Shown: in pieces, positions 20,838 through 30,224 of the stretch
Layout of the letters: each line of letters begins with the position of its first letter
How positions within the stretch are numbered: the stretch's first letter is position 1
DNA from: Gemmatimonadota bacterium
Lineage (GTDB): Bacteria > Gemmatimonadota > Gemmatimonadetes > Gemmatimonadales > Gemmatimonadaceae
Length of the DNA stretch: 64,000 nt
Direction: 5' to 3'
NCBI GenBank assembly: GCA_021324775.1
Contig: JAJPIM010000024.1
Location: forward strand, 248,001 to 312,000
Position numbers and translations under genes: made by a program
Notes under the pieces: model-generated
Told to the model about the DNA's origin: nothing
Seen by the model: only the letters and a program-made list of their open reading frames with translations
Database searches by the model: none

Positions 20838-21866
20838 TCACTCGCCAGGGTCGGCGGACGTGCCGGCCGGAGAGAGCCCCTGGTGCGGGCGATTCGCCGG
20901 CGTGCCTCCGATCGCAACCATGCGTTCGATTGCCAGACGAGCACGGGCCGCCACGTCCGGCGGCACGGTGATCTCGTGCTGTAAACGTTCGAGTGAGGCC
21001 ATCACTTTTGGCAAGGTCGTCACTTTCATGTACGCGCACACGGCCCGCTCGTTGGCCGGGTAGAAGGTCTTGGCGGGATTCTCGCGCCGCAGGCGATGGA
21101 GGATTCCGACCTCGGTGGCCACGATGAACGCGTCGGCCGGCGATGCCGCCGGACGGCGGATCATGCCCTCGGTCGAGAGAATCTGCACGCCTGCGCCATC
21201 GATCGCGCCCGATGATACCGCGTCGACCATGCTGGTGGCACATCCACACTCCGGGTGGATGAGGAACTCGGCATCGGGATGCGCCGCGCGCTGGCGGGCG
21301 AGGTCCTCGCTGTCGATCCCGGCGTGCACGTGGCACTCGCCCATCCAGACGTGCATGTTCTTGCGGCCGGTGATCCGCCGGACGTGCGCGCCCAGGAAGA
21401 CATCGGGCAGGAACAGCACGTCCTGGCCCGCCGGCACCGCGTTGACCACATCGACGGCGTTGCCGGACGTGCAGCAGTAGTCGCTCTCCGCCTTCACTGC
21501 AGCGGACGTGTTCACGTACGACACCACGGCGGCGCCCGGATGCTCGGCCTTCCACGCCCGGAGCTGGCCGGCATCGATAGTCGCCGCCAGTGAGCAGCCC
21601 GCCGCCAAGTCCGGCAACAGCACGCGCTTTCTCGGCGAGAGAATCGCCGCCGTCTCGGCCATGAAATGCACACCGCAGAACACGATCACGTCCGCGGGCG
21701 TGCTCGCCGCCTCGCGCGAGAGACCGAGCGAATCCCCCACGAAATCGGCCACATCCTGCACCTCGGGCCGCTCGTAGTTGTGCGCGAGGATCACGGCGTT
21801 GCGCTCGCGCGCCAACGCCTTGATCCGGTCCTGCAACGCGGTGAGGCTCTCTGCGGCCACGCTCAT
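20838..21866 (-). CDS. nadA: Quinolinate synthase A
   Basis: 342 residues. Motifs include [61 protein letters not shown] and CAYMKVTTL; the conserved cysteines in the first, third and fourth cysteine-containing segments are the likely ligands of the 4Fe-4S cluster. The enzyme condenses iminoaspartate with dihydroxyacetone phosphate to give quinolinate. It lies between nadB (21 nt upstream) and nadC (21 nt downstream) in the same direction, which is a complete de novo pathway from aspartate to NaMN. Length is normal and no residue loss is apparent. Confidence 0.96.
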   Translation of the reverse strand: MSVAAESLTALQDRIKALARERNAVILAHNYERPEVQDVADFVGDSLGLSREAASTPADVIVFCGVHFMAETAAILSPRKRVLLPDLAAGCSLAATIDAGQLRAWKAEHPGAAVVSYVNTSAAVKAESDYCCTSGNAVDVVNAVPAGQDVLFLPDVFLGAHVRRITGRKNMHVWMGECHVHAGIDSEDLARQRAAHPDAEFLIHPECGCATSMVDAVSSGAIDGAGVQILSTEGMIRRPAASPADAFIVATEVGILHRLRRENPAKTFYPANERAVCAYMKVTTLPKVMASLERLQHEITVPPDVAARARLAIERMVAIGGTPANRPHQGLSPAGTSADPGE

Positions 21867-21887
21867 GTGGTCACGCTCATTCGCTCA

Positions 21888-23402
21888 TCACCACTCGATG
21901 TGGCGGCGCTGCCACTTTCGCTTGGCTTTCGGAAAGTCGGCGCGATGATGGCCGCCCCGGGATTCCTTGCGCAGCAACGCGGCCTCTGCGATCAGCAAGG
22001 CGGTATCGACCATGTTCGTCTCCTCGGTGGCGCCGTTGGGCAGCCGGTGCGCGATGTCCTCGAGTTGCTCGATGCATGCCCGCAATCCGGCGGCCGTTCG
22101 CACGATGCCGGCATCGTCCCACATGACGCTCCGGATCGCGTCCGCGGCGACCTGCGCAGCACCCCGATCCACGAGCGCCGGCACCCGCCACGCCTGAGCC
22201 GGTGGCAACTCGCCGCGCAGGGGAGCCGCCGAAACGAGGTCGCGTGCTACTCGCTCCGCAAAGACCAGGCCCTCGAGCAGGGAGTTTGAAGCCAATCGGT
22301 TCGCGCCATGCACCCCGGTGCGTGACACCTCCCCGCACGCATAGAGCCGCGGAAGGCTCGACCGTCCCGCCAGGTCGGTGACCACGCCACCCATCATGTA
22401 GTGGGCAGCGGGCGTCACCGGAATGAGATCGGTGCGGGGATCGATCCCGCGCGCCATGCACAGGGCGAAGATGCCGGGAAAGCGGTGTTGAAAGGCGTCC
22501 CCGAGACGGTGGGCATCGAGATACACCTGGCCGCCGGACTCCTGCTCACGGAAGATCTCGCGCGCGACGATGTCGCGCGGTGCCAGCTCCGCCAGCCGGT
22601 GCCGTTCCGGCATGAACCGCTCGCCCGCCGAGTTGAGCAGAACCGCTCCTTCTCCGCGCACCGCCTCGGAGATCAGCGCCAGCGGGTTCTCCGGAGTCGC
22701 GAGCGCCGTCGGATGGAACTGGACGAATTCCATGTCGGCGAGCCGGACGCCGGCGCGGAGCGCGATTGCGTACCCATCGCCGGTGGCGACCTGCGGATTT
22801 GTCGTGTACCGGTACACCTGCCCGCAACCGCCCGTCGCGAGCACTGTCGCATCGGCCACGATCTCGACGGCTCGGCCCGATGCGCTCGCACGCACCCCGG
22901 CGCATTCACCGTTTTCCACGATCAGGTCGAGGACGCGGGTCGTCTCCATGACCTCGACGCCCGGGCTTTCGGTGACGCGCCGGATCAACGTCCGGGCCAC
23001 TTCGGCTCCCGTCTGGTCGCCGTGCGCGTGCACGATGCGCTTGCGGGAATGCGCTGCTTCCCGGCCGAGGCTGAATTTGCCGTTCGGCGCGAGGTCGAAA
23101 TCGGCGCCAGCAGCCGACAGATCCCGCACCCGGGCGGGCCCCTCTTCCACCAGCACTTTGACGGCCGCGGCATCGCAGAGCGCGGCGCCGGCCGCGAGCG
23201 TATCCCGGCGGTGCAGCTCCGGCGAGTCCCCGGCGCCAAGAGCCGCGGCAATACCGCCCTGGGCGTACGCAGTCGCCGAGTCGAACAGGGATCGCTTCGT
23301 CAGGACGATCACGGGGCCGTGCTCGCTGGCCCGCCACGCCGTGTGAAGTCCCGCTACCCCACTCCCCACCACGAGGAATCGCGTGCGAATACGATCTGGC
23401 AT
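21888..23402 (-). CDS. nadB: L-aspartate oxidase
   Basis: 504 residues from ATG 23402; a TTG two codons earlier is also in frame but has no better support. FAD-binding VVGSGVAGLHTAWRA begins the protein, followed by TAYAQGGIAAAL, HSRKRIVHAHGDQTG, ATGGCGQVYRYTTNP, MEFVQFHPTAL, HYMMGGV and YACGEVSRTGVHGANRLASNSLLEG, all typical of NadB rather than succinate dehydrogenase. It oxidises L-aspartate to iminoaspartate for NadA. First gene of the nadB-nadA-nadC operon, divergent from an MFS gene. Confidence 0.96.
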   Translation of the reverse strand: MPDRIRTRFLVVGSGVAGLHTAWRASEHGPVIVLTKRSLFDSATAYAQGGIAAALGAGDSPELHRRDTLAAGAALCDAAAVKVLVEEGPARVRDLSAAGADFDLAPNGKFSLGREAAHSRKRIVHAHGDQTGAEVARTLIRRVTESPGVEVMETTRVLDLIVENGECAGVRASASGRAVEIVADATVLATGGCGQVYRYTTNPQVATGDGYAIALRAGVRLADMEFVQFHPTALATPENPLALISEAVRGEGAVLLNSAGERFMPERHRLAELAPRDIVAREIFREQESGGQVYLDAHRLGDAFQHRFPGIFALCMARGIDPRTDLIPVTPAAHYMMGGVVTDLAGRSSLPRLYACGEVSRTGVHGANRLASNSLLEGLVFAERVARDLVSAAPLRGELPPAQAWRVPALVDRGAAQVAADAIRSVMWDDAGIVRTAAGLRACIEQLEDIAHRLPNGATEETNMVDTALLIAEAALLRKESRGGHHRADFPKAKRKWQRRHIEW

Positions 23403-23441
23403 CAGCAAGGGGCAACGGGCATTGGTGTGCTGCTCAGGCTA

Positions 23442-23447
23442 AATATA
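23442..23447 (-). promoter_or_regulatory. Candidate -10 (TATATT) of the nad operon
   Basis: In the 150-bp divergent gap between nadB and the MFS gene, an AT-rich patch reads TATATT on the minus strand 39 nt before the nadB ATG. No convincing -35 is visible. A second, opposite-facing TAGATT lies at 23548-23553 for the MFS gene. Confidence 0.3.
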
Positions 23448-23555
23448 AGCGGCACCGAGACGTAGTCCGCGCCGCGGGGCAGGTCAGACCGCGCGATCCC
23501 GTTGTGACCGCCGGCGCGGCAACCAATCCCATCCCGTGGGTGTCCGTTAGATTCA

Positions 23556-24953
23556 TTGCTCACCGGACGCGGCCTCGCCCCGCCGGTCAACCGCCGCGTT
23601 CAGCATAGGTTTGCCCTGACACAGCGCACAAAGGTCGATTCCAAGCTCCTCGTCCTCCTCGTGACCGCGTGCGTGGACATGATGGGGACGCTGATGGTGG
23701 TCCCGCTGCTCCCGTTCTACGCGACGCGCCTGGGAGCGAACGGGTTCACCTATACGATGTTGGTGTCGGCGTTCTCCCTCGCCACACTGTTGTCCGCCCC
23801 GCTGTGGGGCCGATTCTCCGATCGCTACGGACGGCGGCCCGCCCTGCTCATCGCCCTGGGCGCGTCAGCGGTGTCGTACGTCATATTCGCGTACGCCGGG
23901 TCCCTCGCCATACTCTTCGTGTCGCGCATCGTCCAGGGCGCCGGCGGTGGCACGGTCGGCGTCGTTCAGGCCTACGTTGCCGACACGACCGAGCCGAACA
24001 ACCGGGCTCGCGCCCTCGGATGGGTCTCCGCCGCCACGAACCTTGGCGTCGCCATTGGCCCCTTGCTCGGCTCCGGGGCGCTCGTGCTGGGCATGCACCA
24101 TCTCTGGGTCAATGGTCACGATCTCTCATTGGGACAGGCCGCGCCAGGCGTGCTCGCGGCCGTGATCTGCGTTGCGAACATGGTGTTTGCGTGGGCATAT
24201 CTGCGCGAGTCGCGCGTCGTCGTCCGCGCGGCGCGCGACCACATCGAACCGCGTGGCCGGTCGCGGGCAGTGATCTGGGACGTGATCCGGCACTCGGACG
24301 CGCCGCCGTCGCGATTGATCTGGATCTACGCGGTCGGCATCGGTGCGTTCATGGCGGCGATGTCGATCTTGGCGCTGTTCCTGGCGAAGCGGTTTGGCGT
24401 CACCGCCCGCTCGATCGGATGGGTCTTCACCTATCTCGGCGTGATGAGCATGGTCACCCGGGCCTTCATCCTCGGGCCCGCGATCGACAGATTCGGCGAA
24501 CCGCGTCTCTCCAGGATCGGGATCGTCCTGCTCGCCGCCGGACTCATTCTGGTGCCGCTGGCTCCGACCCTTCCGATACTCGCGGCCGTCGTCGTCCTGC
24601 TGCCGCTCGGAACGGCATTCACTTTTCCATGCGTGACTGCGATGCTGTCCCGCGTGATCTCATCCGACGAACGCGGCCTGTACATGGGGACGCAACAGAC
24701 ATTCGGCGGCGTCACGCGCGTGATTTTCCCGCTGGGCGCTGGCCTGCTGTACGATCACCTCAACCCGGGCGCACCCTTCTGGGCCGGCGCCATCCTGGTC
24801 GCCGCGACGCTGCTCCTCGGCACCAATCTCGAGGCGTACATGAAGTCCGACACGGCCGCCGCCACCATCCCGTCCGCCTCCGGCCCGATCCCGGTCACCG
24901 CCGAAGTCGCATCGGTGACCCCGGCGGGAACGTCGGTGAGGAACAGCGGATAG
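23556..24953 (+). CDS. MFS transporter (DHA1, TetA-like)
   Basis: 465 residues from TTG 23556. Twelve hydrophobic segments are apparent with family motif A GRFSDRYGRRPA after helix 2 and motif C-like GPLLGSGALVLG in helix 5. The N-terminal helix (KLLVLLVTACVDMMG) is standard. These drug:H+ antiporter-type proteins usually export small molecules; the substrate is unknown. The start is doubtful: a TAGATT -10-like box ends only 2 nt before the TTG, so the transcript may begin inside the first codons. No ATG or GTG occurs before helix 1; a CTG at 23616 would give a normal N-terminus. Confidence 0.85.
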   Translation: MLTGRGLAPPVNRRVQHRFALTQRTKVDSKLLVLLVTACVDMMGTLMVVPLLPFYATRLGANGFTYTMLVSAFSLATLLSAPLWGRFSDRYGRRPALLIALGASAVSYVIFAYAGSLAILFVSRIVQGAGGGTVGVVQAYVADTTEPNNRARALGWVSAATNLGVAIGPLLGSGALVLGMHHLWVNGHDLSLGQAAPGVLAAVICVANMVFAWAYLRESRVVVRAARDHIEPRGRSRAVIWDVIRHSDAPPSRLIWIYAVGIGAFMAAMSILALFLAKRFGVTARSIGWVFTYLGVMSMVTRAFILGPAIDRFGEPRLSRIGIVLLAAGLILVPLAPTLPILAAVVVLLPLGTAFTFPCVTAMLSRVISSDERGLYMGTQQTFGGVTRVIFPLGAGLLYDHLNPGAPFWAGAILVAATLLLGTNLEAYMKSDTAAATIPSASGPIPVTAEVASVTPAGTSVRNSG

Positions 24954-24989
24954 CACGCAAGTAGCGGCTGGCGGGTGGTGAGCCGAACG

Positions 24990-26321
24990 CTACCCGCTCC
25001 CCGCGGCCACTTTGGCCAGCGCCGGCTTCCCCATCGCCTCGAGCGCGTCCGGACTCAGATACTTGCCGCCGACCGCCACCGTGCCCTCCCACTGCCGGGC
25101 ATAGTTCGTGATGAGACGCATACCGCGCTGATAGGTGAAGTAGGCGTACGCCCACTGGACCAGGACGCTGATCCGGTTGCGGAAACCGACCAGATACAGG
25201 ATGTGAATGAACAACCAGAGCGTCCACGCCAGGAAGCCCGTGACCTGCACGAATCCGAAATCCGCGATTGCCCGATGCCGGCCGATCGTCGCGAGATCGC
25301 CCTTGTTGAAGTAGGCGAACAACCGCGTCGGCCTGCCGGCCAGCCGGGCGAGCACATTGTCGGCTGCCACGCGTCCTTCCTGAATAGCGCCCTGCGCCAC
25401 CCACGGCACGGTCGTGTCATTGTCGCGCGAGACCCTCGCCAGATCGCCCACCACGAAGACATCGGGGTGTCCTGGAATCGACAGGTCCGGTGTCACGATG
25501 ACGCGCCCGGCTTCATCGAGAGGAACGCCGAGCGTCTTGGCAAGCTTCGATGCGGCGTTGCCCGCGGCCCAGAACACGGTCCGCGCGTCGATACGCTCGC
25601 CGCCCACTCGCACGCCGTCGGGCTCCACATCCGTCACCCGGGCGTTCGTCCGTACCTCCACCCCCAGTTTCTCCAGGTCGCGCTTCGCGTGCGCGGATAG
25701 CGACTCCGGAAACGAGGGCAGGATGCGCGGGCCGCCTTCGAGCAGCACGACGCGCGTGTCTCGCGTGTCGATACGCCGATAGTCGCGGCGCATGGGCTTC
25801 GCCACTTCGGGCAGCATCCCGGCGAGCTCCACTCCCGTCGGACCGCCGCCGATCACGATGAATGTCTGGTAGGCTCGGCGCTCCGCCGGATCGTCCGTGC
25901 GCTCGGCCTCCTCGAAGGCGAGCAGGAACCGGTTGCGCACGTCGAGCGCATCTTCGATGCTCTTGAGCCCGGGCGCCAGCACTTCCCACCCCGGGCGTCC
26001 GAAGTACGAATGCCGCGCGCCGGTCGCGATGATGACGGCATCGTAAGGCAATTCGGTCCTGCCGTGATCGACCACGACGACATGCCGGTTGACGTCCACT
26101 GCCGTCGCCTCTCCAAGGATCACCTCGGCATTCCGCTGGCGGCGTAGTCCCCAGCGGATCGGCACCATGATGTCGGTCGGCGACAGCGTGGCCGTCGCGA
26201 CCTGATAGAGCAGCGGCTGGAACAGGTGGTGATTCGTGCGATCGACGAGCGTCACATCGACCGGCGCACTCTTGAACCGCCGGGCCGCGGTGAGCCCGCC
26301 GAAGCCCCCACCAATGATCAC
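24990..26321 (-). CDS. Type II NADH dehydrogenase (NDH-2)
   Basis: 443 residues from GTG 26321. Two Rossmann motifs are present: IIGGGFGGLTAA for FAD at the N-terminus and VIGGGPTGVELAG for NADH near residue 153. Later segments FWAAGN, DVFVVGDLA and PWVAQGAIQEG follow the NDH-2 pattern. The hydrophobic C-terminal part (FLAWTLWLFIHILYLVGFRN) is the membrane-binding region. It passes electrons from NADH to quinone without proton pumping. The GTG leaves almost no residues before the first strand. A well-placed GGGAGGG precedes an in-frame ATC six codons upstream (26339), so the real protein may begin there. Confidence 0.9.
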   Translation of the reverse strand: MIIGGGFGGLTAARRFKSAPVDVTLVDRTNHHLFQPLLYQVATATLSPTDIMVPIRWGLRRQRNAEVILGEATAVDVNRHVVVVDHGRTELPYDAVIIATGARHSYFGRPGWEVLAPGLKSIEDALDVRNRFLLAFEEAERTDDPAERRAYQTFIVIGGGPTGVELAGMLPEVAKPMRRDYRRIDTRDTRVVLLEGGPRILPSFPESLSAHAKRDLEKLGVEVRTNARVTDVEPDGVRVGGERIDARTVFWAAGNAASKLAKTLGVPLDEAGRVIVTPDLSIPGHPDVFVVGDLARVSRDNDTTVPWVAQGAIQEGRVAADNVLARLAGRPTRLFAYFNKGDLATIGRHRAIADFGFVQVTGFLAWTLWLFIHILYLVGFRNRISVLVQWAYAYFTYQRGMRLITNYARQWEGTVAVGGKYLSPDALEAMGKPALAKVAAGSG

Positions 26322-26466
26322 GACACGTGCTCGAGCGATGGTGCCCTCCCGGCGTCCCCGCGCGGACCATGCCGCGGTACCAGGAAAGTTAACTCCTCAA
26401 GGCCATTACCCCGCGCCGCCCAGGACGTCCGTCAGAGCGAGCGAGCCGGCTCCGGACATGATGCAG

Positions 26467-27510
26467 CTATCCCCGGTGGCGGATATGGGAATCCCAGTAT
26501 GTCATCCACCCGTCGAGGCTGTCCGCCAGCATCGTGCGGTCCATCGGCATCGGTTTCAGCTCCTGCCGTGCCGCCCGGATCCATCCGGGGAGCGAGTCTT
26601 CATCGATGTCGATCCGCGCGGGGATCCGCAGATGCGCGCGCGCCGCGACCAGCAGGATCGGCTGGCTGGTGACGAACTCGTAGAAGGCCCGTGCCGAGTC
26701 GGGATGCTGCGTCCCCTTGACGATCGCGATGCCGTCGACGAGCAGCGGCGTCCCGCTCTCAGGAAAGACATAGCTCACGGGGATGTGGTCGCGTTGCCGG
26801 GGAATGGCCAGGCCGGGCATGTCGAAGAGCGTGATGAGCCCTTCGCGCCGCGCGAGCGACTGGTACAGGATCGTGGGATTGAGGGTGTATTCCTTGGTGT
26901 TGGCATCGAGGCGGCGGAGCCAGTTCCACCCGGCGGCGGTCGTGCCGGTGGTCGCCACCGACCGCTCGAGGATCGCGCCGAAAATGGCGCGCATGCCGCC
27001 CGACGCCACGGGATCGCGGAGGATCAGCTTCCCCTTCCACCGTGGCTCCAGCACATCGTCCCAATCGCGCGGCGCCTCGGCCGCCGGGACAGCGTCGCTG
27101 TTGTACCCGATCACTTCCGGCGTGAGATAGGTGCCGTACCAGAACCCGGCCGAGTCGTGCGCCTCCGGAGGGACGGCGTCCGCCCATGTCGGCGTGTAGG
27201 ACTCGAGCAACCCATCGCGTGCCGCCCGCTGGAACAGCTCCGCGGGCGCGCCGAACCAGACATCGGCCTGCGGATTGTCGCGCTCTGCGCGCACCCGGTC
27301 CAGCACTTCGGTGGACCCCATGTCGTCCCACTGCAGATCGATCCCGGGATGGATCCGCATGAACCGGGTGGCGAAGTCCTGTAGCAGCTCCTTCCCGTGC
27401 GGGGAGTACACGAGGACGACCGTGCGGTGGTCGTGCGAACAGCCCGAGGCGATCAGGAGCGCGAGCGCACACGTCCACCCGCGAGCGATCGTCACATGGC
27501 GTCGCAACAT
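26467..27510 (-). CDS. ABC-type solute-binding lipoprotein (family 1, iron/thiamine-like)
   Basis: 347 residues. The N-terminus has a basic start, hydrophobic core and lipobox-like end at Cys24 (LLIASGC), so it is probably a lipoprotein in the periplasm. The body follows the extracellular solute-binding family 1 pattern: VVLVYSPHGKELLQDFATRF, ADVWFGAPAE, IGYNSD, PRWKGKLILRDPVASGG and a GTQHPDSARAFYEFV segment. Relatives bind Fe(III), thiamine or phosphonates. No permease or ATPase is adjacent, so it is an orphan binding protein. Its start overlaps the end of the PIG-L deacetylase gene by 19 bp, so the two are translated together. Confidence 0.8.
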   Translation of the reverse strand: MLRRHVTIARGWTCALALLIASGCSHDHRTVVLVYSPHGKELLQDFATRFMRIHPGIDLQWDDMGSTEVLDRVRAERDNPQADVWFGAPAELFQRAARDGLLESYTPTWADAVPPEAHDSAGFWYGTYLTPEVIGYNSDAVPAAEAPRDWDDVLEPRWKGKLILRDPVASGGMRAIFGAILERSVATTGTTAAGWNWLRRLDANTKEYTLNPTILYQSLARREGLITLFDMPGLAIPRQRDHIPVSYVFPESGTPLLVDGIAIVKGTQHPDSARAFYEFVTSQPILLVAARAHLRIPARIDIDEDSLPGWIRAARQELKPMPMDRTMLADSLDGWMTYWDSHIRHRG

Positions 27511-30224
27511 CGACGCCCCGCCTCGAGCAGATTGACGAACAGCCGCGCCGCACCCGGCAGGCCGGCGGGAAGCTGCCGGAAGAACGAGAGCGTCGTGTAC
27601 ACATAGGTGCCCTTGCCAACCGGTGCCACCAGGATCGCCCCGTCGTTGCTGGGTTCATCCGGGTCGTTCATCGCCAGGATGGAATGGTAGTGCGAGTCGA
27701 ACGTGTGCGGCATATAGAGCGACCGCTCCTGCACCCAGCCGGCGAAATCGGAGTTGGTCACCTTGTTGGGCGTGGAGAGCAGCGGGGATCCCGGGTCGAG
27801 CACGCGCACCGGCGCGTTCTCGTCCGTCACGCGATCCGCTGGCCGGCTGAGCGTGATCGGATACGGCATGATCCCGGACCCGGACATCTCGTACTGGCCG
27901 TACTGCACGACGACCGTGCCGCCGCCTCGCGCGAAATCGAGGAGCCGCCCGTTGTTGGCCACGAGATCCGTGCTCGCCTCATAGGCGCGCGGCCCGACGA
28001 CGATCGTGGTGAACCGCGACAGGTCCGTCGCCGGCAGCGAGGCCGGATCCAGCACCGTGACGCGTAATCCCAGTTGCTCGAGCATCGGCTCGACGTTGTC
28101 GCCGACGCCCGCGATGTAGGCGACCGTCATGCCCGGCGGGATCTTGATGTCGGCGACGCTCAGGGTGAGCACGGCCGGCCGGTACAGCTTCTGCGGCCGG
28201 ATGTGATCGTACTCGATCGGGACGTATCCTTCGCTGAACGTGGCACCGTTGCTCTCGGCCGTCGCCCACACGGTATCCTGACCGGGGGGCAGAGCCCCGG
28301 TCACCCGGAAGTCCACGCGTCGCGTTCCGCGCGGAGACACGATCACGTGACGGCTGACGGAGTCCGCCTGTATGCCGCGCGGGAGCCGCAGCGACACCGT
28401 GACGTCGCGCGCCGAGTCCACGCCCGATCGCACCAGCACCTGGATCGTGCGATCGATCGGCGTGGCGGCCGGGACAAACTCCACCGTCCGATCAAGCGTC
28501 AACGAGATGGGGAGAACGAACGCCAATGGCCGGTCGACCTCGCCGCGCCTGGGATCGCCGATCCGCTGAATGACCGGCGATCGAAACCGCAGAATCAGTG
28601 GAACGCCCGCGGCTGACGACGTGCCCGCCCCAACGAGCGCCTCCGTGCCGTCCAACCGCTCATCTTCAGCCGTCGCCGGCACGGGCACCGCGAACAGGTC
28701 GCCGTTCCGGGGCTTGACCAACCACCACGGCTGGGTCACGGCGCTGGAATGGGCAACCACGGTGTCGCGCCAGACGCTGTCGAGCGCGACGGGCGGACGG
28801 GCCGTGGGGATGTGGACGTCGGCGTTCGCGGTCGGCGTACGCCAGGCCACAATACTGGGGCGAAGCGGCGCCGCGCCATGATTCGTCAACGCGGTGACGA
28901 CTGGAGCGCCCACGGGCCCGATCGGCGCCACATCGGACGCGGCGGTCGCGTGGTAGTCCACTCCGGACGCGAGGCTGCTCGCGCGCTCGATGCGGTCCAT
29001 GCTCGCCCGGACCGAGGTCTCCATGTCCAGTTGGCCAGCATTCCGCGATTCATGGCGGGCGCTTGCAGTCGTCCCGCCGGTGGAGTGCCGAACGGCGATG
29101 TCGAAATCCGCCTCATCCTGAACGACGGCACCGCCAGTGTAGCGCACCGTGAACTCCATCTGCCATAGTCGCGCCAACGCGCCGAGCTCCGCACTCGGCT
29201 CCGATGCCTTGAATTGAGAATTGATGCGCCCGAGCATCACGCGGACGGAGTCGATCGCCGCCCGGGCCCCGGCGTCGGCCGCCGTTGGCGAGAAACGCCT
29301 CCAGGTCGTATCGATCCCGTCGAACATCGATCGCTCGTGACCCGGCGCGACTCCGGTATTCACGCGGGTCGCTTCCCGATAGAGATAGGCCGTCGCCGGC
29401 CCCGACGAGCCGATATTGCCGAAGCCTTGTGATTTGTGTTGGCTGCGGCTGGCGGCCGCGATCTCGGAATAGGTCACGCCCAGCAGCGGGTCGTAAGCGC
29501 CGACGTTGATCGCGAGCGAGTTCTCGCCGGCGCCGAAATACGATCGGTCGCGGTAGAACTTGGCCGCCGCCCACGCGTCCCCGTATTTCGTCACCGGGAA
29601 GCGCACGGTGTCGCCGGACGCGTCGTACGCCTCGCGCGCAAGCAGGCCCGAGACCTGGTGCTGGCCGTGTCCGTCGCGCGGCGTCCCGGAGAACACGGCG
29701 ATGATGACATGCGGCCGAAACGCCCTGATCACCGTCACGACGTCACCGAGCAGCGAGTCGTGCGGCCAGTGCGAATACGACTCAGCGGCCGTTTTGGAGA
29801 ATCCGAAGTCGTAGGCTCGCGTGAAGTACTGGTGCGCGCCATCGATCCGTCGCGCCGCCAGCAGTTCCTCGGTACGAATGACGCCGAGGGCCTCCCCAAG
29901 CTCGTTGCCGATGAGGTTCTGGCCGCCGTCGCCGCGCGTGAGCGAGAGATACGCCGCATCCACGTGCTGGCCCCGTGCCAGCCACGCGAGCAGCCGCGTG
30001 TCCTCGTCGTCCGGGTGCGCGCCGATCATGAGGACACGCATCGTGTTTCCGAGGCCCGCCACGAGTTCCGCCACCGCGACTCCGCCCCGTCCGTACGCCG
30101 GGGCAAGCGGCACCCCTGGCGGCGCCTGTCCCGCGGTCTGCGCGCGCCCACGCGATGGGGCCAAGACCATCCCGGCGGCGAATCCTGACAGGAGCGCCGT
30201 CCGTGCCCATCCGGGACGCGTCAC
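27492..30224 (-). CDS. Secreted PIG-L (LmbE-like) family deacetylase with large C-terminal region
   Basis: 910 residues from GTG 30224. A signal peptide ends near residue 28 (GRAQ). The PIG-L metal site is visible as GAHPDDEDTR (AHPDDE at 69-74) and a later DGHGQHQ. The family removes acetyl groups from N-acetyl sugars, often amino sugars. The long C-terminal part (about 600 residues) has beta-sandwich-like stretches and a GATase-like or Rossmann end (VVGPRAYEAS, GGTVVVQYGQYE) seen in large secreted members of this family in several phyla. The sucA stop and this GTG share one base (TAGTG), so it depends on sucA transcription. Confidence 0.85.
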   Translation of the reverse strand: MTRPGWARTALLSGFAAGMVLAPSRGRAQTAGQAPPGVPLAPAYGRGGVAVAELVAGLGNTMRVLMIGAHPDDEDTRLLAWLARGQHVDAAYLSLTRGDGGQNLIGNELGEALGVIRTEELLAARRIDGAHQYFTRAYDFGFSKTAAESYSHWPHDSLLGDVVTVIRAFRPHVIIAVFSGTPRDGHGQHQVSGLLAREAYDASGDTVRFPVTKYGDAWAAAKFYRDRSYFGAGENSLAINVGAYDPLLGVTYSEIAAASRSQHKSQGFGNIGSSGPATAYLYREATRVNTGVAPGHERSMFDGIDTTWRRFSPTAADAGARAAIDSVRVMLGRINSQFKASEPSAELGALARLWQMEFTVRYTGGAVVQDEADFDIAVRHSTGGTTASARHESRNAGQLDMETSVRASMDRIERASSLASGVDYHATAASDVAPIGPVGAPVVTALTNHGAAPLRPSIVAWRTPTANADVHIPTARPPVALDSVWRDTVVAHSSAVTQPWWLVKPRNGDLFAVPVPATAEDERLDGTEALVGAGTSSAAGVPLILRFRSPVIQRIGDPRRGEVDRPLAFVLPISLTLDRTVEFVPAATPIDRTIQVLVRSGVDSARDVTVSLRLPRGIQADSVSRHVIVSPRGTRRVDFRVTGALPPGQDTVWATAESNGATFSEGYVPIEYDHIRPQKLYRPAVLTLSVADIKIPPGMTVAYIAGVGDNVEPMLEQLGLRVTVLDPASLPATDLSRFTTIVVGPRAYEASTDLVANNGRLLDFARGGGTVVVQYGQYEMSGSGIMPYPITLSRPADRVTDENAPVRVLDPGSPLLSTPNKVTNSDFAGWVQERSLYMPHTFDSHYHSILAMNDPDEPSNDGAILVAPVGKGTYVYTTLSFFRQLPAGLPGAARLFVNLLEAGRRCCDAM

